A stretch of DNA of 14,740 bases from Fimbriimonadaceae bacterium (GTDB lineage: Bacteria > Armatimonadota > Fimbriimonadia > Fimbriimonadales > Fimbriimonadaceae): the NCBI GenBank assembly GCA_947447315.1, contig CANFJD010000037.1:1-14740 (forward strand), in the 5' to 3' direction. Position 1 is the stretch's first letter. Each line of letters starts with the position of its first letter. Of this stretch, positions 1-6,947 are shown in pieces. Position numbers and translations under genes: made by a program. The notes under the pieces were generated by a model. The model saw only the letters and a program-made list of their open reading frames with translations, had not been told where the DNA came from and made no database searches.

Positions 1-75
1 AATACAACCCGATAAGCTCGCCGTCAAAGCGGTCGTAAGAACGCCAACGAGAACCTTTGCCGCGCGTTTTGCCAT
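1..75 (-). CDS. Lipoprotein, N-terminal fragment (runs off left edge)
   Basis: Reading the minus strand from the ATG at 75-73 gives 25 codons that stay open to the window edge. The peptide begins MAKRAAKVLVGVL and ends at the edge with LSGCI. It has a basic n-region (K3, R4, K7), a hydrophobic core and a near-consensus lipobox L-S-G-C with the lipidated Cys at residue 24, so the product is very likely a lipoprotein exported by Sec and processed by signal peptidase II. Nothing of the mature domain is visible, so the function is unknown. It is divergent from the alcohol dehydrogenase at 136 with 60 bases between the start codons. The ATG at 80-78 is in another frame and was not chosen. Confidence 0.6.
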   Translation of the reverse strand, partial: MAKRAAKVLVGVLTTALTASLSGCI

Positions 76-123
76 CGCATTGAGTGAGTGACACGGGTTG
101 CCCAATTCGTTCACCTTACCGGC

Positions 124-129
124 TAAGAT
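124..129 (+). promoter_or_regulatory. -10-like element of the 136-1122 gene
   Basis: TAAGAT lies 6 bases before the ATG at 136, which would place the transcription start on or next to the A of the start codon. There is no Shine-Dalgarno between it and the ATG. No -35 is convincing: TTGCCC at 98-103 is 20 bases away. The same geometry is seen upstream of the genes starting at 3677 and 12623. Confidence 0.4.
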
Positions 130-135
130 ATTGCC

Positions 136-1122
136 ATGCGCGCCCTGCAGCTGGTGGAGTACCAGCAATTTTCCGTCCTGGACCTACCCGTTCCTACTGT
201 GCAACCGGACGAAGTGCTGATCCAGGTGAAGGCTTGTGGCATCTGCGGTAGTGACATCCACGGCATGGACGGATCTTCAGGACGACGCATTCCGCCGATC
301 GTTATGGGGCACGAAGCATCGGGCGTGATCACCGAAATCGGAGGGGAAGTAACGGAATATCAAGTTGGAGACCGCGTCACTTTTGACAGCACGATCTTCT
401 GCGGCGATTGCGAATACTGTCGCCGCGGCGAGATCAACCTTTGCGAAAATCGCCGAGTGATGGGCGTTAGCTGCGGGGATTACCGACAGAACGGCGCATT
501 TGCCGAATACGTCGTTGCACCGGCTCGAATTCTTTACCGATTACCAGCTGGAATGTCGTTTGAGCACGCCGCGATGGTGGAGCCGGTGAGCATCGCCTAC
601 CATGCCGTGCGCCGAAGCGGCATCAAGCCGGGTCAGTCGGCCGCCGTTTTTGGCGTCGGGATGATTGGTTTGCTGATTGTCCAAGTCCTCCGAGTTTTTG
701 GAGCCTCCCGCATTGTGGCCATCGATCTGGACCCAGCCAAGGTTGCCCTGGCAAAATCACTGGGGGCCACCCACGATTCCCTCGATGAGCCCGTTGATAT
801 CTCGCTCGAAGCCGTCGGAATTACCCCTACCGTCACCGCCGCTATCAACGCGGTAGTAAAGGGCGGAACCGTGGTTCTGGTGGGGAACCTTTCACCAAAG
901 GTAGAGATTCCGCTTCAAAGCGTGGTGACTCGCGAACTCAGCGTTTTTGGAACTTGCGGATCGCAGGGCGAGTACCCCGAATGCTTGGAACTCATTGCCA
1001 GTGACCAGGTGCAGGTGGACCCGCTCATTTCCGCTTCCATTGGCTTGGATGATGCAGCGGAGTACTTCCACCGGCTGTATCGAGCCGAGCCAGGATTGAT
1101 GAAGGTGATGGTTTGTCCATGA
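136..1122 (+). CDS. Zinc-dependent medium-chain alcohol (polyol) dehydrogenase
   Basis: This 328-residue protein is a medium-chain dehydrogenase/reductase of the sorbitol/threonine/idonate dehydrogenase type, which oxidises a secondary alcohol of a polyol, sugar acid or amino acid with NAD(P). The GroES-like domain has catalytic-zinc residues C34 (in CGICGSD) and H59-E60 (GHEASG), with E149 in the VEP motif. The structural zinc lobe is C89-x2-C92-x2-C95-x7-C103. The Rossmann fold has GVGMIG (173-178), followed by an acidic D197 at the end of beta-2, which usually favours NAD over NADP. It overlaps the following SDR gene by ATGA, so the two should be co-translated and may carry out successive or opposing oxidations of one carbohydrate. 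Transcription probably starts at or near the ATG. The substrate cannot be read from the sequence. Confidence 0.9.
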   Translation: MRALQLVEYQQFSVLDLPVPTVQPDEVLIQVKACGICGSDIHGMDGSSGRRIPPIVMGHEASGVITEIGGEVTEYQVGDRVTFDSTIFCGDCEYCRRGEINLCENRRVMGVSCGDYRQNGAFAEYVVAPARILYRLPAGMSFEHAAMVEPVSIAYHAVRRSGIKPGQSAAVFGVGMIGLLIVQVLRVFGASRIVAIDLDPAKVALAKSLGATHDSLDEPVDISLEAVGITPTVTAAINAVVKGGTVVLVGNLSPKVEIPLQSVVTRELSVFGTCGSQGEYPECLELIASDQVQVDPLISASIGLDDAAEYFHRLYRAEPGLMKVMVCP

Positions 1123-1901
1123 ACGCCTTTGACCTCACCGGTCGGGTGGCGATCGTCACCGGTTGCAGCCGCGGCTTGGGCCAGACCTTTGCTCGAGCCC
1201 TCGCGAACGCGGGAGCGGACTTGGTGATCACGAGCCGTACCCGGGAATCGCTAACCGATTTCGTGACCGAAATAGAAGCCATGGGACGGCGATGCCTCCC
1301 CTTGGCCTGCGATGTACGGGACTACGACAGCATCCAGGCGATGGTTGCCGACGCGCATGCGCACTACGGCAAGCTCGACATCTTGGTTAATAACGCCGGA
1401 TGCAATGTTCGTAAGCCGGCGATTGACGTCACCTGGGATGATTGGAATTTGATTTTGGATACCAATCTACGCGGCACATTCTTTGTTGCCCAAGCGGTAG
1501 CCCGGCATATGATTTCGGCTGGCTATGGCCGCATCATCAACGTCGGCAGCGTGACCGCAGTGGCGGGATACGCTGGTTTGGGACCCTATGGTGCCAGTCG
1601 GGGCGGGGTGAAGCAGCTCACCATGAGCCTTTGTGATGACTGGGGGCAGTTCGGCATCACGGTGAACTGCCTCGCTCCGGGCTGGTTCAAGACCGCCCAA
1701 AATGCCGTGATGTACGAAAACCAGGAATGGGTGGAGTATCTCACCGACCGGATACCACTAAAGCGGCCCGGTCGAATGGACGACCTAGAGGGTGCCGTCG
1801 TCTTTCTCGCCTCGGATGCCAGCGAATATGTGACCGGTCAAACGCTTTTGGTTGATGGCGGTATTTCGGTGGGTGCCACCCGCGCCCTTCCTAAGAAGTA
1901 G
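1119..1901 (+). CDS. SDR-family oxidoreductase (gluconate 5-dehydrogenase-like)
   Basis: This is a classical short-chain dehydrogenase/reductase of 260 residues. It has the cofactor motif TGCSRGLG (14-21), the NNAG motif (91-94), catalytic-tetrad Asn N116, Ser S144 and Tyr Y157, and a C-terminal VTGQTLLVDGG. The overall pattern is closest to gluconate 5-dehydrogenase and 3-oxoacyl-ACP reductase relatives. The residue four after the catalytic Tyr is Arg (R161, YGASR) rather than the near-universal Lys. The ATG at 1119 was chosen because it overlaps the TGA of the dehydrogenase upstream (ATGA). A TTG at 1113 would add only two residues. The close partnership with a polyol-type dehydrogenase suggests a sugar-acid or polyol substrate, but this is inference. 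Confidence 0.88.
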   Translation: MNAFDLTGRVAIVTGCSRGLGQTFARALANAGADLVITSRTRESLTDFVTEIEAMGRRCLPLACDVRDYDSIQAMVADAHAHYGKLDILVNNAGCNVRKPAIDVTWDDWNLILDTNLRGTFFVAQAVARHMISAGYGRIINVGSVTAVAGYAGLGPYGASRGGVKQLTMSLCDDWGQFGITVNCLAPGWFKTAQNAVMYENQEWVEYLTDRIPLKRPGRMDDLEGAVVFLASDASEYVTGQTLLVDGGISVGATRALPKK

Positions 1902-2025
1902 TTATCTGCGCGCGGGACGGCACCAGATGCCGGGGAATTGGTTGAGATAATCAGCCAGCTCTGCTGGCCGGGTTTGAAACCAGAATCATGTAGGTCAAGT
2001 TCCTCTCGAGTTTCTCTGAGAGCGA
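1902..2025. other. Convergent intergenic region with a weak hairpin
   Basis: These 124 bases separate the ends of the SDR gene (+) and the O-methyltransferase gene (-). GCCAGC at 1954-1959 pairs with GCTGGC at 1963-1968 across a 3-base loop, which could act as a modest bidirectional terminator, but no good T tract follows on either strand. I see no credible gene here. Confidence 0.3.
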
Positions 2026-2703
2026 TTATTCGCTCGATTCAACACTATTTACCAACGCGAGCGCAAATCCATCGTAGCTTTTGCCGCCTACAGTTTGGAT
2101 GGCTGTGACCGATACACGCTTGTCATTTGAGACGGCATCGAAGAAGCGGCGGATTCCTTGGACGTCCGGGTCTTCGGTGGATTCATCTAGAATTGCCCCA
2201 CCCCGGACTACGTTATCCACGATGATCATTCCCCCGGGCCGCGTGAGTCTGATCGCCCACTCAAAGTATTCCGGCACGCTGCGTTTATCGGCGTCGATGA
2301 AGACGAAGTCAAACACGAGCCCTTCCGCTGCAAGCCCAGGAAGGTGGTCAATCGCGGCACCCTGACGAACCTGGACTACGTCGGCGAGTCCCGCATACTC
2401 CAGGTTAGCGGCCGCAACTTCCGCGTGCATCGGATCGAACTCCAGCGTTACGAGGCTTCCACCATCGGGCAGAGCGCGCGCTAGCCAAATGGTGCTGTAG
2501 CCCGCTAGGGTACCGATCTCAAGTATCCGGTTAGCCTGGATTCCCTTGGCCAAGAGGTGCAGGAACTTCCCCTGATTCGGGGCCACATTGATTGCCGGCA
2601 TGCCGGCTTCAGCCGCGGTGCGAAGCGCGTTTGCCAACGCATCGTCATTGCTTCCCGTGCAGGCATCGATGTACCCGTCCACCCTCGACCAAGTTTCGCT
2701 CAT
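2026..2703 (-). CDS. SAM-dependent O-methyltransferase (class I, OMT family 3)
   Basis: The 225-residue protein matches the small cation-dependent O-methyltransferases (catechol/caffeoyl-CoA OMT-like), which transfer a methyl group from S-adenosylmethionine to a hydroxyl. Motif I is LEIGTLAGYS (61-70), binding SAM. An acidic residue ends the next strand (LEFD, 87-90). FIDADK (135-140) supplies D137 and D139, and IVDNVVRGG (161-169) supplies D163 and N164. D137, D163 and N164 are the likely divalent-metal ligands. The length is normal for the family. Its ATG overlaps the TGA of the aldo/keto reductase by ATGA, so it is the second cistron of a two-gene unit. A weak GGGAAG stretch lies about 7 bases before the start. 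The substrate is unknown; a small phenolic or polyol-like hydroxyl compound is possible. Confidence 0.9.
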   Translation of the reverse strand: MSETWSRVDGYIDACTGSNDDALANALRTAAEAGMPAINVAPNQGKFLHLLAKGIQANRILEIGTLAGYSTIWLARALPDGGSLVTLEFDPMHAEVAAANLEYAGLADVVQVRQGAAIDHLPGLAAEGLVFDFVFIDADKRSVPEYFEWAIRLTRPGGMIIVDNVVRGGAILDESTEDPDVQGIRRFFDAVSNDKRVSVTAIQTVGGKSYDGFALALVNSVESSE

Positions 2704-3677
2704 GCAAGAACTTCCCGCACGAATGCCACATCCTCCGCGCTGAGGTACCGGCCGTCGGCGGCAACATTAACCTTTACCTGCCGATCGTTACGGAAGCCAG
2801 GAATGACACAGGCGACGTGGGGATGAGCCAATACGTAATTGAGGGCGACCGAGGCGAGGTCTCCCAGGGAATCGCCGAAACGGGCCTTTAGCAGTTGAAG
2901 CTTCGGCTGCAGCTGAGCGATGGCTTCGGCTGAGAACGCGCTGGAGTTTTGCCGATGATCCCCCGGTTCAAAGCTTGGCGGTTGGCTGGGATCAAACTTA
3001 TCCAGCAACCGTCCCTGGGCAAGCGGACTGAAGGCAACGAACGTGATTCCTTCCTTTGCCATGAGTTCACTCACCGGAGAGCCAGGACGGATGAATTGGT
3101 CGTCAAGCGCGTGCGCCCAGCTTTGGAATACAGCCGGACGAACGCGAGGCGTGACGCGGAGAAAGTCCTGTGAAGAGTATGCGGACTGGCCCTTCACCCG
3201 CACTTTACCGGCGGCCACGAGATCATCCATTACCGATGCTGCATCATCCAAATACATGTCGGATTCTCCGAAACTGCCGTGATGGAAGTAGTACACGTCG
3301 ATGTGGTCGCGACCCAGATTAATGAGCGACTGCTCGCACTGGTGGCGAATGTGCGCCGACTCATAGGCATGAGCCGCGGTACCGGGGAAGTGGCCAACCT
3401 TCGTTGCGACAACGAAGTCGTTGGTGTTGAGTCCCAGTTTAAGAAACGCTCGCTTGAGCATTTGCTCGGCTTTACCGTTCCCGTACACGTCCGCGTTATC
3501 AAAGTGGTTGACACCCGCGTCGATGCCCGTTTTGATGGCGGCAACAATCTCGTCTTCATCCACATTTGCCCAGCCGTTAGCGTTGCCATTGACCCAGTTC
3601 AAACCACCCATCGTCCAGCAACCGAGACTGATCTCCGAAACCTTGACGCCACTCTTTCCTAACTCACGAAAGTTCAT
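2700..3677 (-). CDS. Aldo/keto reductase
   Basis: The 325-residue TIM-barrel oxidoreductase belongs to the aldo/keto reductase superfamily and should reduce an aldehyde or ketone with NAD(P)H. The catalytic tetrad is visible: D60 (HFDNADVYG), Y65, K93 (ATKVG) and H132 (DVYYFHH). The N-terminal FRELGKSGVKVSEISLGCW is typical of the family. A C-terminal CVIPGFRN (about 286-293) fits the cofactor-binding end of the barrel. It is the first cistron of the minus-strand pair and overlaps the O-methyltransferase by ATGA. The likely promoter sits directly before the start codon (TAAAAT with 6 bases to ATG), implying a leaderless message. The neighbour suggests a shared substrate, but none is indicated directly. 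Confidence 0.92.
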   Translation of the reverse strand: MNFRELGKSGVKVSEISLGCWTMGGLNWVNGNANGWANVDEDEIVAAIKTGIDAGVNHFDNADVYGNGKAEQMLKRAFLKLGLNTNDFVVATKVGHFPGTAAHAYESAHIRHQCEQSLINLGRDHIDVYYFHHGSFGESDMYLDDAASVMDDLVAAGKVRVKGQSAYSSQDFLRVTPRVRPAVFQSWAHALDDQFIRPGSPVSELMAKEGITFVAFSPLAQGRLLDKFDPSQPPSFEPGDHRQNSSAFSAEAIAQLQPKLQLLKARFGDSLGDLASVALNYVLAHPHVACVIPGFRNDRQVKVNVAADGRYLSAEDVAFVREVLA

Positions 3678-3683
3678 GCCCGT

Positions 3684-3689
3684 ATTTTA
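3684..3689 (-). promoter_or_regulatory. -10 element of the aldo/keto reductase operon
   Basis: On the minus strand TAAAAT precedes the ATG by exactly 6 bases (ACGGGC), putting the predicted transcript start at the start codon. No Shine-Dalgarno and no convincing -35 is visible. The divergent gene at 3816 shares this 138-base region (3678-3815). Confidence 0.5.
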
Positions 3690-3815
3690 ACCCCAGCTGG
3701 CAATTGGCCACTTCGGTTGGTGGATGGCTCTATCGAAATCACTTCGGTGGTTGTTGGAATCATCGGAACACTTGCGATTTTTGAGTCGTTTGTCGGGTAA
3801 TACATCGGTATATCA

Positions 3816-5759
3816 ATGATGATAACTCCGCTATTCCTCGCCGTCGCCACTACGTCTTCCTGGTACGGTCCCGCTTCCGTGACCTTCAACACACCTGTCT
3901 CGGGAAATCCGTTTTCGCCGCGGGAGAATGACGCTCGGGTGATATTCAGTCGAGCCGGTAAGAAGCTAGAAAGATTTGCCTACTACAGTCAAGGCAAGTG
4001 GCATGCGGTTCTAACGGCGGATACGAAGGGCGAATATGCGGCTGAACTCACCGTGAACGGCAAGACGGTCGAAAAGCAATCGGTAAAGCTTTCGACTCCG
4101 GTAAAAGATGGCTTTATCCGGGTGCAGGGAAGCCGTTTTCGATTTGATTCCGGCAAGCCGTACATTCCTCACGGTCACAATTTCGGATGGGAAGCAGGCG
4201 TGCCCTATCCCAAACAACTTGCCGATATGGCGAAGGCAGGATTGAACTGGTCTCGCATCTGGGCGTGCGGGTGGGACGGAAAGAATCCATACATCCCGCG
4301 CGAAAGCACGGAGAAAATAACAATCGGAAGCATGTACGAACCGGCACTGGAACGGTGGCAGATGGTGACCGACAACTGTGAAAAGACCGGTATTAAGTTC
4401 CAATTTGTGCTTTTCCATCACGGAATGTACAGCAGCACTACCGACAGCAATTGGAAAGATCACCCGTGGAACACGGCAAATGGCGGCTTTCTCGCCCGAC
4501 CGAATGACTTCTTCACCGATCCGAAGGCGAAAGAGCTTTCCAAAAACTGGCTTCGGTATGCCGTCGCCCGCTACGGGCATAGTCCCAGCGTAATGGCATG
4601 GGAGTTGTTCAACGAAGTGCAGTGGGTAGACGAGGCTCGCCGAGCCGGAGGCTGGGCCGTGGTGGCCGCGTGGCACAAAGAAATGGCGGACTATATCCGT
4701 AACATCGACCCCTATCACCACCCCATCACCACCAGTTCGGAACTTGACCCGGCCGTCTACGCCGCCGTCGACTACGAGCAGCCCCACACCTATCCCCCGA
4801 GTGTATTCGGGGCAATTGTAGGCACTAAAACACTCCCGGATCGACCGCTATTCTTCGGAGAATTCGGCGGCTCCGGACCCGCCGGTGACGCGGCGGCGGA
4901 GCAGGCGATTGTCCGCGATGGATTCTGGGCGGGACTCTTAGCGGGTCAATCGGGCCCCGGTCAGTATTGGTACTGGGATCGGGCGTATACGGCCAAGCTC
5001 TATGAGGAATACACGCGGCAGTCGCGGATCTTGCTTTATTCAGGATTTGCGGATCATCTTCAGGGTAAGCCGATGACGATTTCGGTCACGGGCACCGAAC
5101 CGACCGACCTGATTGTTCGCCCCGGTCGCGGATGGGCCAAAACGGACAAGTTCGTCTATCAGCTTCCCGGTGATGCGGCCACGGGCGCATTCCCTGAGCT
5201 CTCGGGCTATATTCAGGGTGCGGCGGGGGCAAACCGTCCGATGATGGCGGAACCCATTCGGATTCGCTTCACGGCCCCCGCCGCTGGCGTTGCCACCGTC
5301 AAGATTGGGGAAATTTCGCAACGCGGGGGAGGAATCTCACTGAAGCTAAACGGAACCACGGTGACCGATAAAACCTGGCCGAGTAGCACGGCGAACCACC
5401 GGGCCAACGAAATTTTGTCGGTGCCGTTCTCCTCGGGCGCAAACGAAATCACTTTGGATAATCCTGGCGAAGACTGGGTGACGCTTGATTCCGTTTCTAT
5501 CCCGGGAGTGGGAGCCGGAGTCTCCGCAACCGCCTGGGGAACGAGCGGTTACGCACTGGCCCGGTTGCAATGGTACCGGCCCGCCACCGCCGACACCATC
5601 GTGCAATTGACTGGTATCTCGGATGGAGCATACGAACTGCGACAGTTCAATCTGGGAACGGGGACCACCAAATCCACCCTGGTTAGCGTGAAGGGAGGAA
5701 AGATCGCTCCGTACAAGCCAGTAGCGGATGATGAGGGAATCGTCGTCTTGCGGAAATAA
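3816..5759 (+). CDS. Secreted GH5-like glycoside hydrolase with N- and C-terminal beta-sandwich regions
   Basis: The 647-residue protein starts with a short hydrophobic stretch (MMITPLFLAVATTSS) that could be a signal peptide, though it lacks a basic n-region. Residues about 16-95 resemble a DUF5060-type Ig-like domain. Residues about 100-415 form a (beta/alpha)8 barrel of the cellulase/mannanase clan, with the acid/base Glu in WELFNEV (E267) and the nucleophile Glu in FFGEFGG (E349), plus the aromatic QYWYWD (383-388) near the active site. The remaining 230 residues look beta-rich, and about 470-555 may be a carbohydrate-binding module (LKLNG, ANEITLDN, WVTLDSVSI). It should cleave a beta-glycan such as a mannan or glucan outside the cytoplasm; the exact substrate is unclear. 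An in-frame stop at 3798-3800 rules out a longer ATG start, and ATG 3819 is an alternative. The promoter of the following prepilin gene begins inside its last codons. Confidence 0.82.
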   Translation: MMITPLFLAVATTSSWYGPASVTFNTPVSGNPFSPRENDARVIFSRAGKKLERFAYYSQGKWHAVLTADTKGEYAAELTVNGKTVEKQSVKLSTPVKDGFIRVQGSRFRFDSGKPYIPHGHNFGWEAGVPYPKQLADMAKAGLNWSRIWACGWDGKNPYIPRESTEKITIGSMYEPALERWQMVTDNCEKTGIKFQFVLFHHGMYSSTTDSNWKDHPWNTANGGFLARPNDFFTDPKAKELSKNWLRYAVARYGHSPSVMAWELFNEVQWVDEARRAGGWAVVAAWHKEMADYIRNIDPYHHPITTSSELDPAVYAAVDYEQPHTYPPSVFGAIVGTKTLPDRPLFFGEFGGSGPAGDAAAEQAIVRDGFWAGLLAGQSGPGQYWYWDRAYTAKLYEEYTRQSRILLYSGFADHLQGKPMTISVTGTEPTDLIVRPGRGWAKTDKFVYQLPGDAATGAFPELSGYIQGAAGANRPMMAEPIRIRFTAPAAGVATVKIGEISQRGGGISLKLNGTTVTDKTWPSSTANHRANEILSVPFSSGANEITLDNPGEDWVTLDSVSIPGVGAGVSATAWGTSGYALARLQWYRPATADTIVQLTGISDGAYELRQFNLGTGTTKSTLVSVKGGKIAPYKPVADDEGIVVLRK

Positions 5760-5776
5760 TTGAAGAGTCGTATAAC
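5748..5776 (+). promoter_or_regulatory. Sigma70-like promoter of the first prepilin/lipoprotein pair
   Basis: TTGCGG (5748-5753) and TATAAC (5771-5776) are separated by the ideal 17 bases. The -35 overlaps the final codons of the glycoside hydrolase and the predicted start is near 5783, giving a leader of about 42 bases before ATG 5825. Confidence 0.55.
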
Positions 5777-5784
5777 AAGTTGTT
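5774..5784. repeat. Small inverted repeat at the prepilin promoter (possible operator)
   Basis: AACAA (5774-5778), one G, TTGTT (5780-5784) is a perfect short dyad overlapping the -10 end and the predicted transcription start. AACAA then repeats at 5785-5789. TTAACAA (5783-5789) also occurs upstream of the second prepilin gene at 12662-12668. The site is short and could be chance. Confidence 0.25.
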
Positions 5785-5824
5785 AACAATGCGGTGCAAA
5801 GATGCCCTGCGGAGTGAATTTCCT

Positions 5825-6691
5825 ATGCGAAGAGCATTTACCCTTATTGAACTTCTAGTAGTTATTGCAATCATTGCAATCCTGGCAGCGATTTTGTTCC
5901 CTGTTTTTGCCCAGGCAAAGACGGCGGCTAAAAAGACGGCCACCCTGTCTAACCTCAAGCAAGTTGGGCTCGGAATCGTAATGTACGCTGGTGACGTGGA
6001 TGACCGAGCTCCGTACTATTACGGCAACGGAACCCCAACTGACCCGAATCAGTATCACAACACCGACACCTGGGTTGGAAATGTGTTCCCATATGTGAAG
6101 AGCCGAAGCATCTTCTTTGACGCGACGACGTCCGAGCCGTCTGCATCATTCAAGGACGCCAATGGCGATCTTTACACCGATACGTACTACCACTCCTTGC
6201 CGGGGACGGCATCGGACACGTATACGTACCGATGGCAGTGGGTGACCAACATCAGCATTAACTCTGACGGATTCTCCCAGGGCGGCAGCGGAACGTGCGA
6301 AAACACGACCAGCCGATTCGGAGAAACCCGAAGCCTGAGCGCCATTGATTCGGTCGCCGATCGCATGATGATCACCCCGACGCAATACGGCAATCTGCCG
6401 TTCTCTTGGCAGTACTTCCGCAGTTACGAAGCCTCTTGGCCGTACATTGATATTTACTACACTCAGAGCTTCAGCTGGTCCAACCTCGTGTGGGACGCTC
6501 GAAAGCGTTGGGGCGGCAAATTCACCGCGGGCTACGCCGACGGCCACGCCGGTAAGTTCGGAAAAGAAAAGTTCGTGGCTTACTACTACAATGGTGGTGC
6601 CCACGAAGCCTCTAACCGGGCTCAGTACTGCCAAGTACGCCGAGATCGCGACATCGATAAGTTCTGGGGACCCTTCTGGGCCGGAAACTAA
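5825..6691 (+). CDS. Prepilin-like protein with type IV N-terminal cleavage/methylation motif
   Basis: The 288-residue protein has a class III prepilin signal: short basic leader MRRA, cleavage before F5, then FTLIELLVVIA with the invariant Glu at mature position 5 and a hydrophobic helix to about residue 28. LFPVFAQAK follows. The conserved LSNLKQVGLG (41-50) and MYAGDVDD (53-60), and a C-terminal ADGH (238-241), fit the large DUF1559-like (H-X9-DG) family of exported pilin-like proteins. The middle is rich in Tyr, Trp and Ser. The start at 5825 gives the standard short leader and has GGAG at 5811-5814 ahead of it; an upstream start at 5780 or 5789 would add a non-signal extension. The stop overlaps the next ATG (TAATG). 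It is presumably inserted in the inner membrane and processed by a prepilin peptidase. Its function is unknown: filament subunit or envelope protein. Confidence 0.88.
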   Translation: MRRAFTLIELLVVIAIIAILAAILFPVFAQAKTAAKKTATLSNLKQVGLGIVMYAGDVDDRAPYYYGNGTPTDPNQYHNTDTWVGNVFPYVKSRSIFFDATTSEPSASFKDANGDLYTDTYYHSLPGTASDTYTYRWQWVTNISINSDGFSQGGSGTCENTTSRFGETRSLSAIDSVADRMMITPTQYGNLPFSWQYFRSYEASWPYIDIYYTQSFSWSNLVWDARKRWGGKFTAGYADGHAGKFGKEKFVAYYYNGGAHEASNRAQYCQVRRDRDIDKFWGPFWAGN

Positions 6692-6894
6692 TGGCGCGTA
6701 AGGTCCTTGGTCTCATTGCCATTCTCGCGTTGGGAGCAGTCATTGGCTGCTCTAACAACGACGAGGACCCGAACGCACATTTGAATGCTCCCGAAGTAAA
6801 GGAGCACATCTCTAAGGAAAAGGCCGCCACCGATCGGGGCGATACTCCGGAACAGATGAGACAGATGGACGAACCGACGCGCGGGAAGCGCTAA
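6691..6894 (+). CDS. Small lipoprotein coupled to the prepilin gene
   Basis: The 67-residue product starts MARKVLGLIAILALGAVIGC, with a basic n-region, a hydrophobic core and a lipobox V-I-G-C with the lipidated Cys at residue 20. The mature part is only about 48 residues, charged and probably disordered (SNNDEDPN, HISKEKAATDRGD). The start codon shares a base with the preceding stop (TAATG), so translation should be coupled to the prepilin. A terminator-like hairpin follows at 6916-6946. The partner of the second prepilin (13630-13836) has the same layout, a matching MxRKV start and a shared SKEK tetrapeptide. I do not know a function; a companion or assembly role for the pilin-like protein is inference. 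Confidence 0.8.
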   Translation: MARKVLGLIAILALGAVIGCSNNDEDPNAHLNAPEVKEHISKEKAATDRGDTPEQMRQMDEPTRGKR

Positions 6895-6915
6895 GGCCAA
6901 ACGGTAACCTTCCCT

Positions 6916-6946
6916 CCTCCTGGCAAGAATTGCCAGGAGGTTTTTT
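6916..6946 (+). terminator. Rho-independent terminator / 5' hairpin
   Basis: CCTCCTGGCAA (6916-6926), loop GAA (6927-6929), TTGCCAGGAGG (6930-6940), then six Ts (6941-6946): a perfect 11-bp stem with a T tract. It ends the prepilin/lipoprotein unit. Its 3' arm contains AGGAGG, which serves as the ribosome binding site of the gene starting at 6948. Confidence 0.85.
6935..6940 (+). promoter_or_regulatory. Shine-Dalgarno of the TPR-sulfotransferase gene, inside the hairpin
   Basis: AGGAGG, a full consensus, ends 7 bases before ATG 6948. This fixes the start at 6948 instead of an in-frame TTG at 6930. All six bases are paired in the hairpin at 6916-6940, so the site would be hidden in any RNA that begins upstream of the stem. 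Confidence 0.75.
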
Positions 6947-6947
6947 C

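Noticed and set aside
81..92. TGAG repeats (TGAGTGAGTGAC) in the left divergent region
   Set aside because: Only two to three units of four bases; no function supported.
4011..4787. Long open frame (258 codons) on the minus strand inside the glycoside hydrolase
   Set aside because: It is an antisense shadow of a well-supported GH5-like gene and shows no recognisable domain.
5780..5824. Longer start for the first prepilin (TTG 5780 or ATG 5789)
   Set aside because: It would add a leader without signal features. ATG 5825 gives the standard short basic prepilin leader and has GGAG upstream, and 5780 falls at or before the predicted transcription start.
6930..6947. TTG start at 6930 for the TPR-sulfotransferase
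   Set aside because: It lies in the 3' arm of the hairpin with no ribosome binding site, whereas ATG 6948 has AGGAGG 7 bases upstream.
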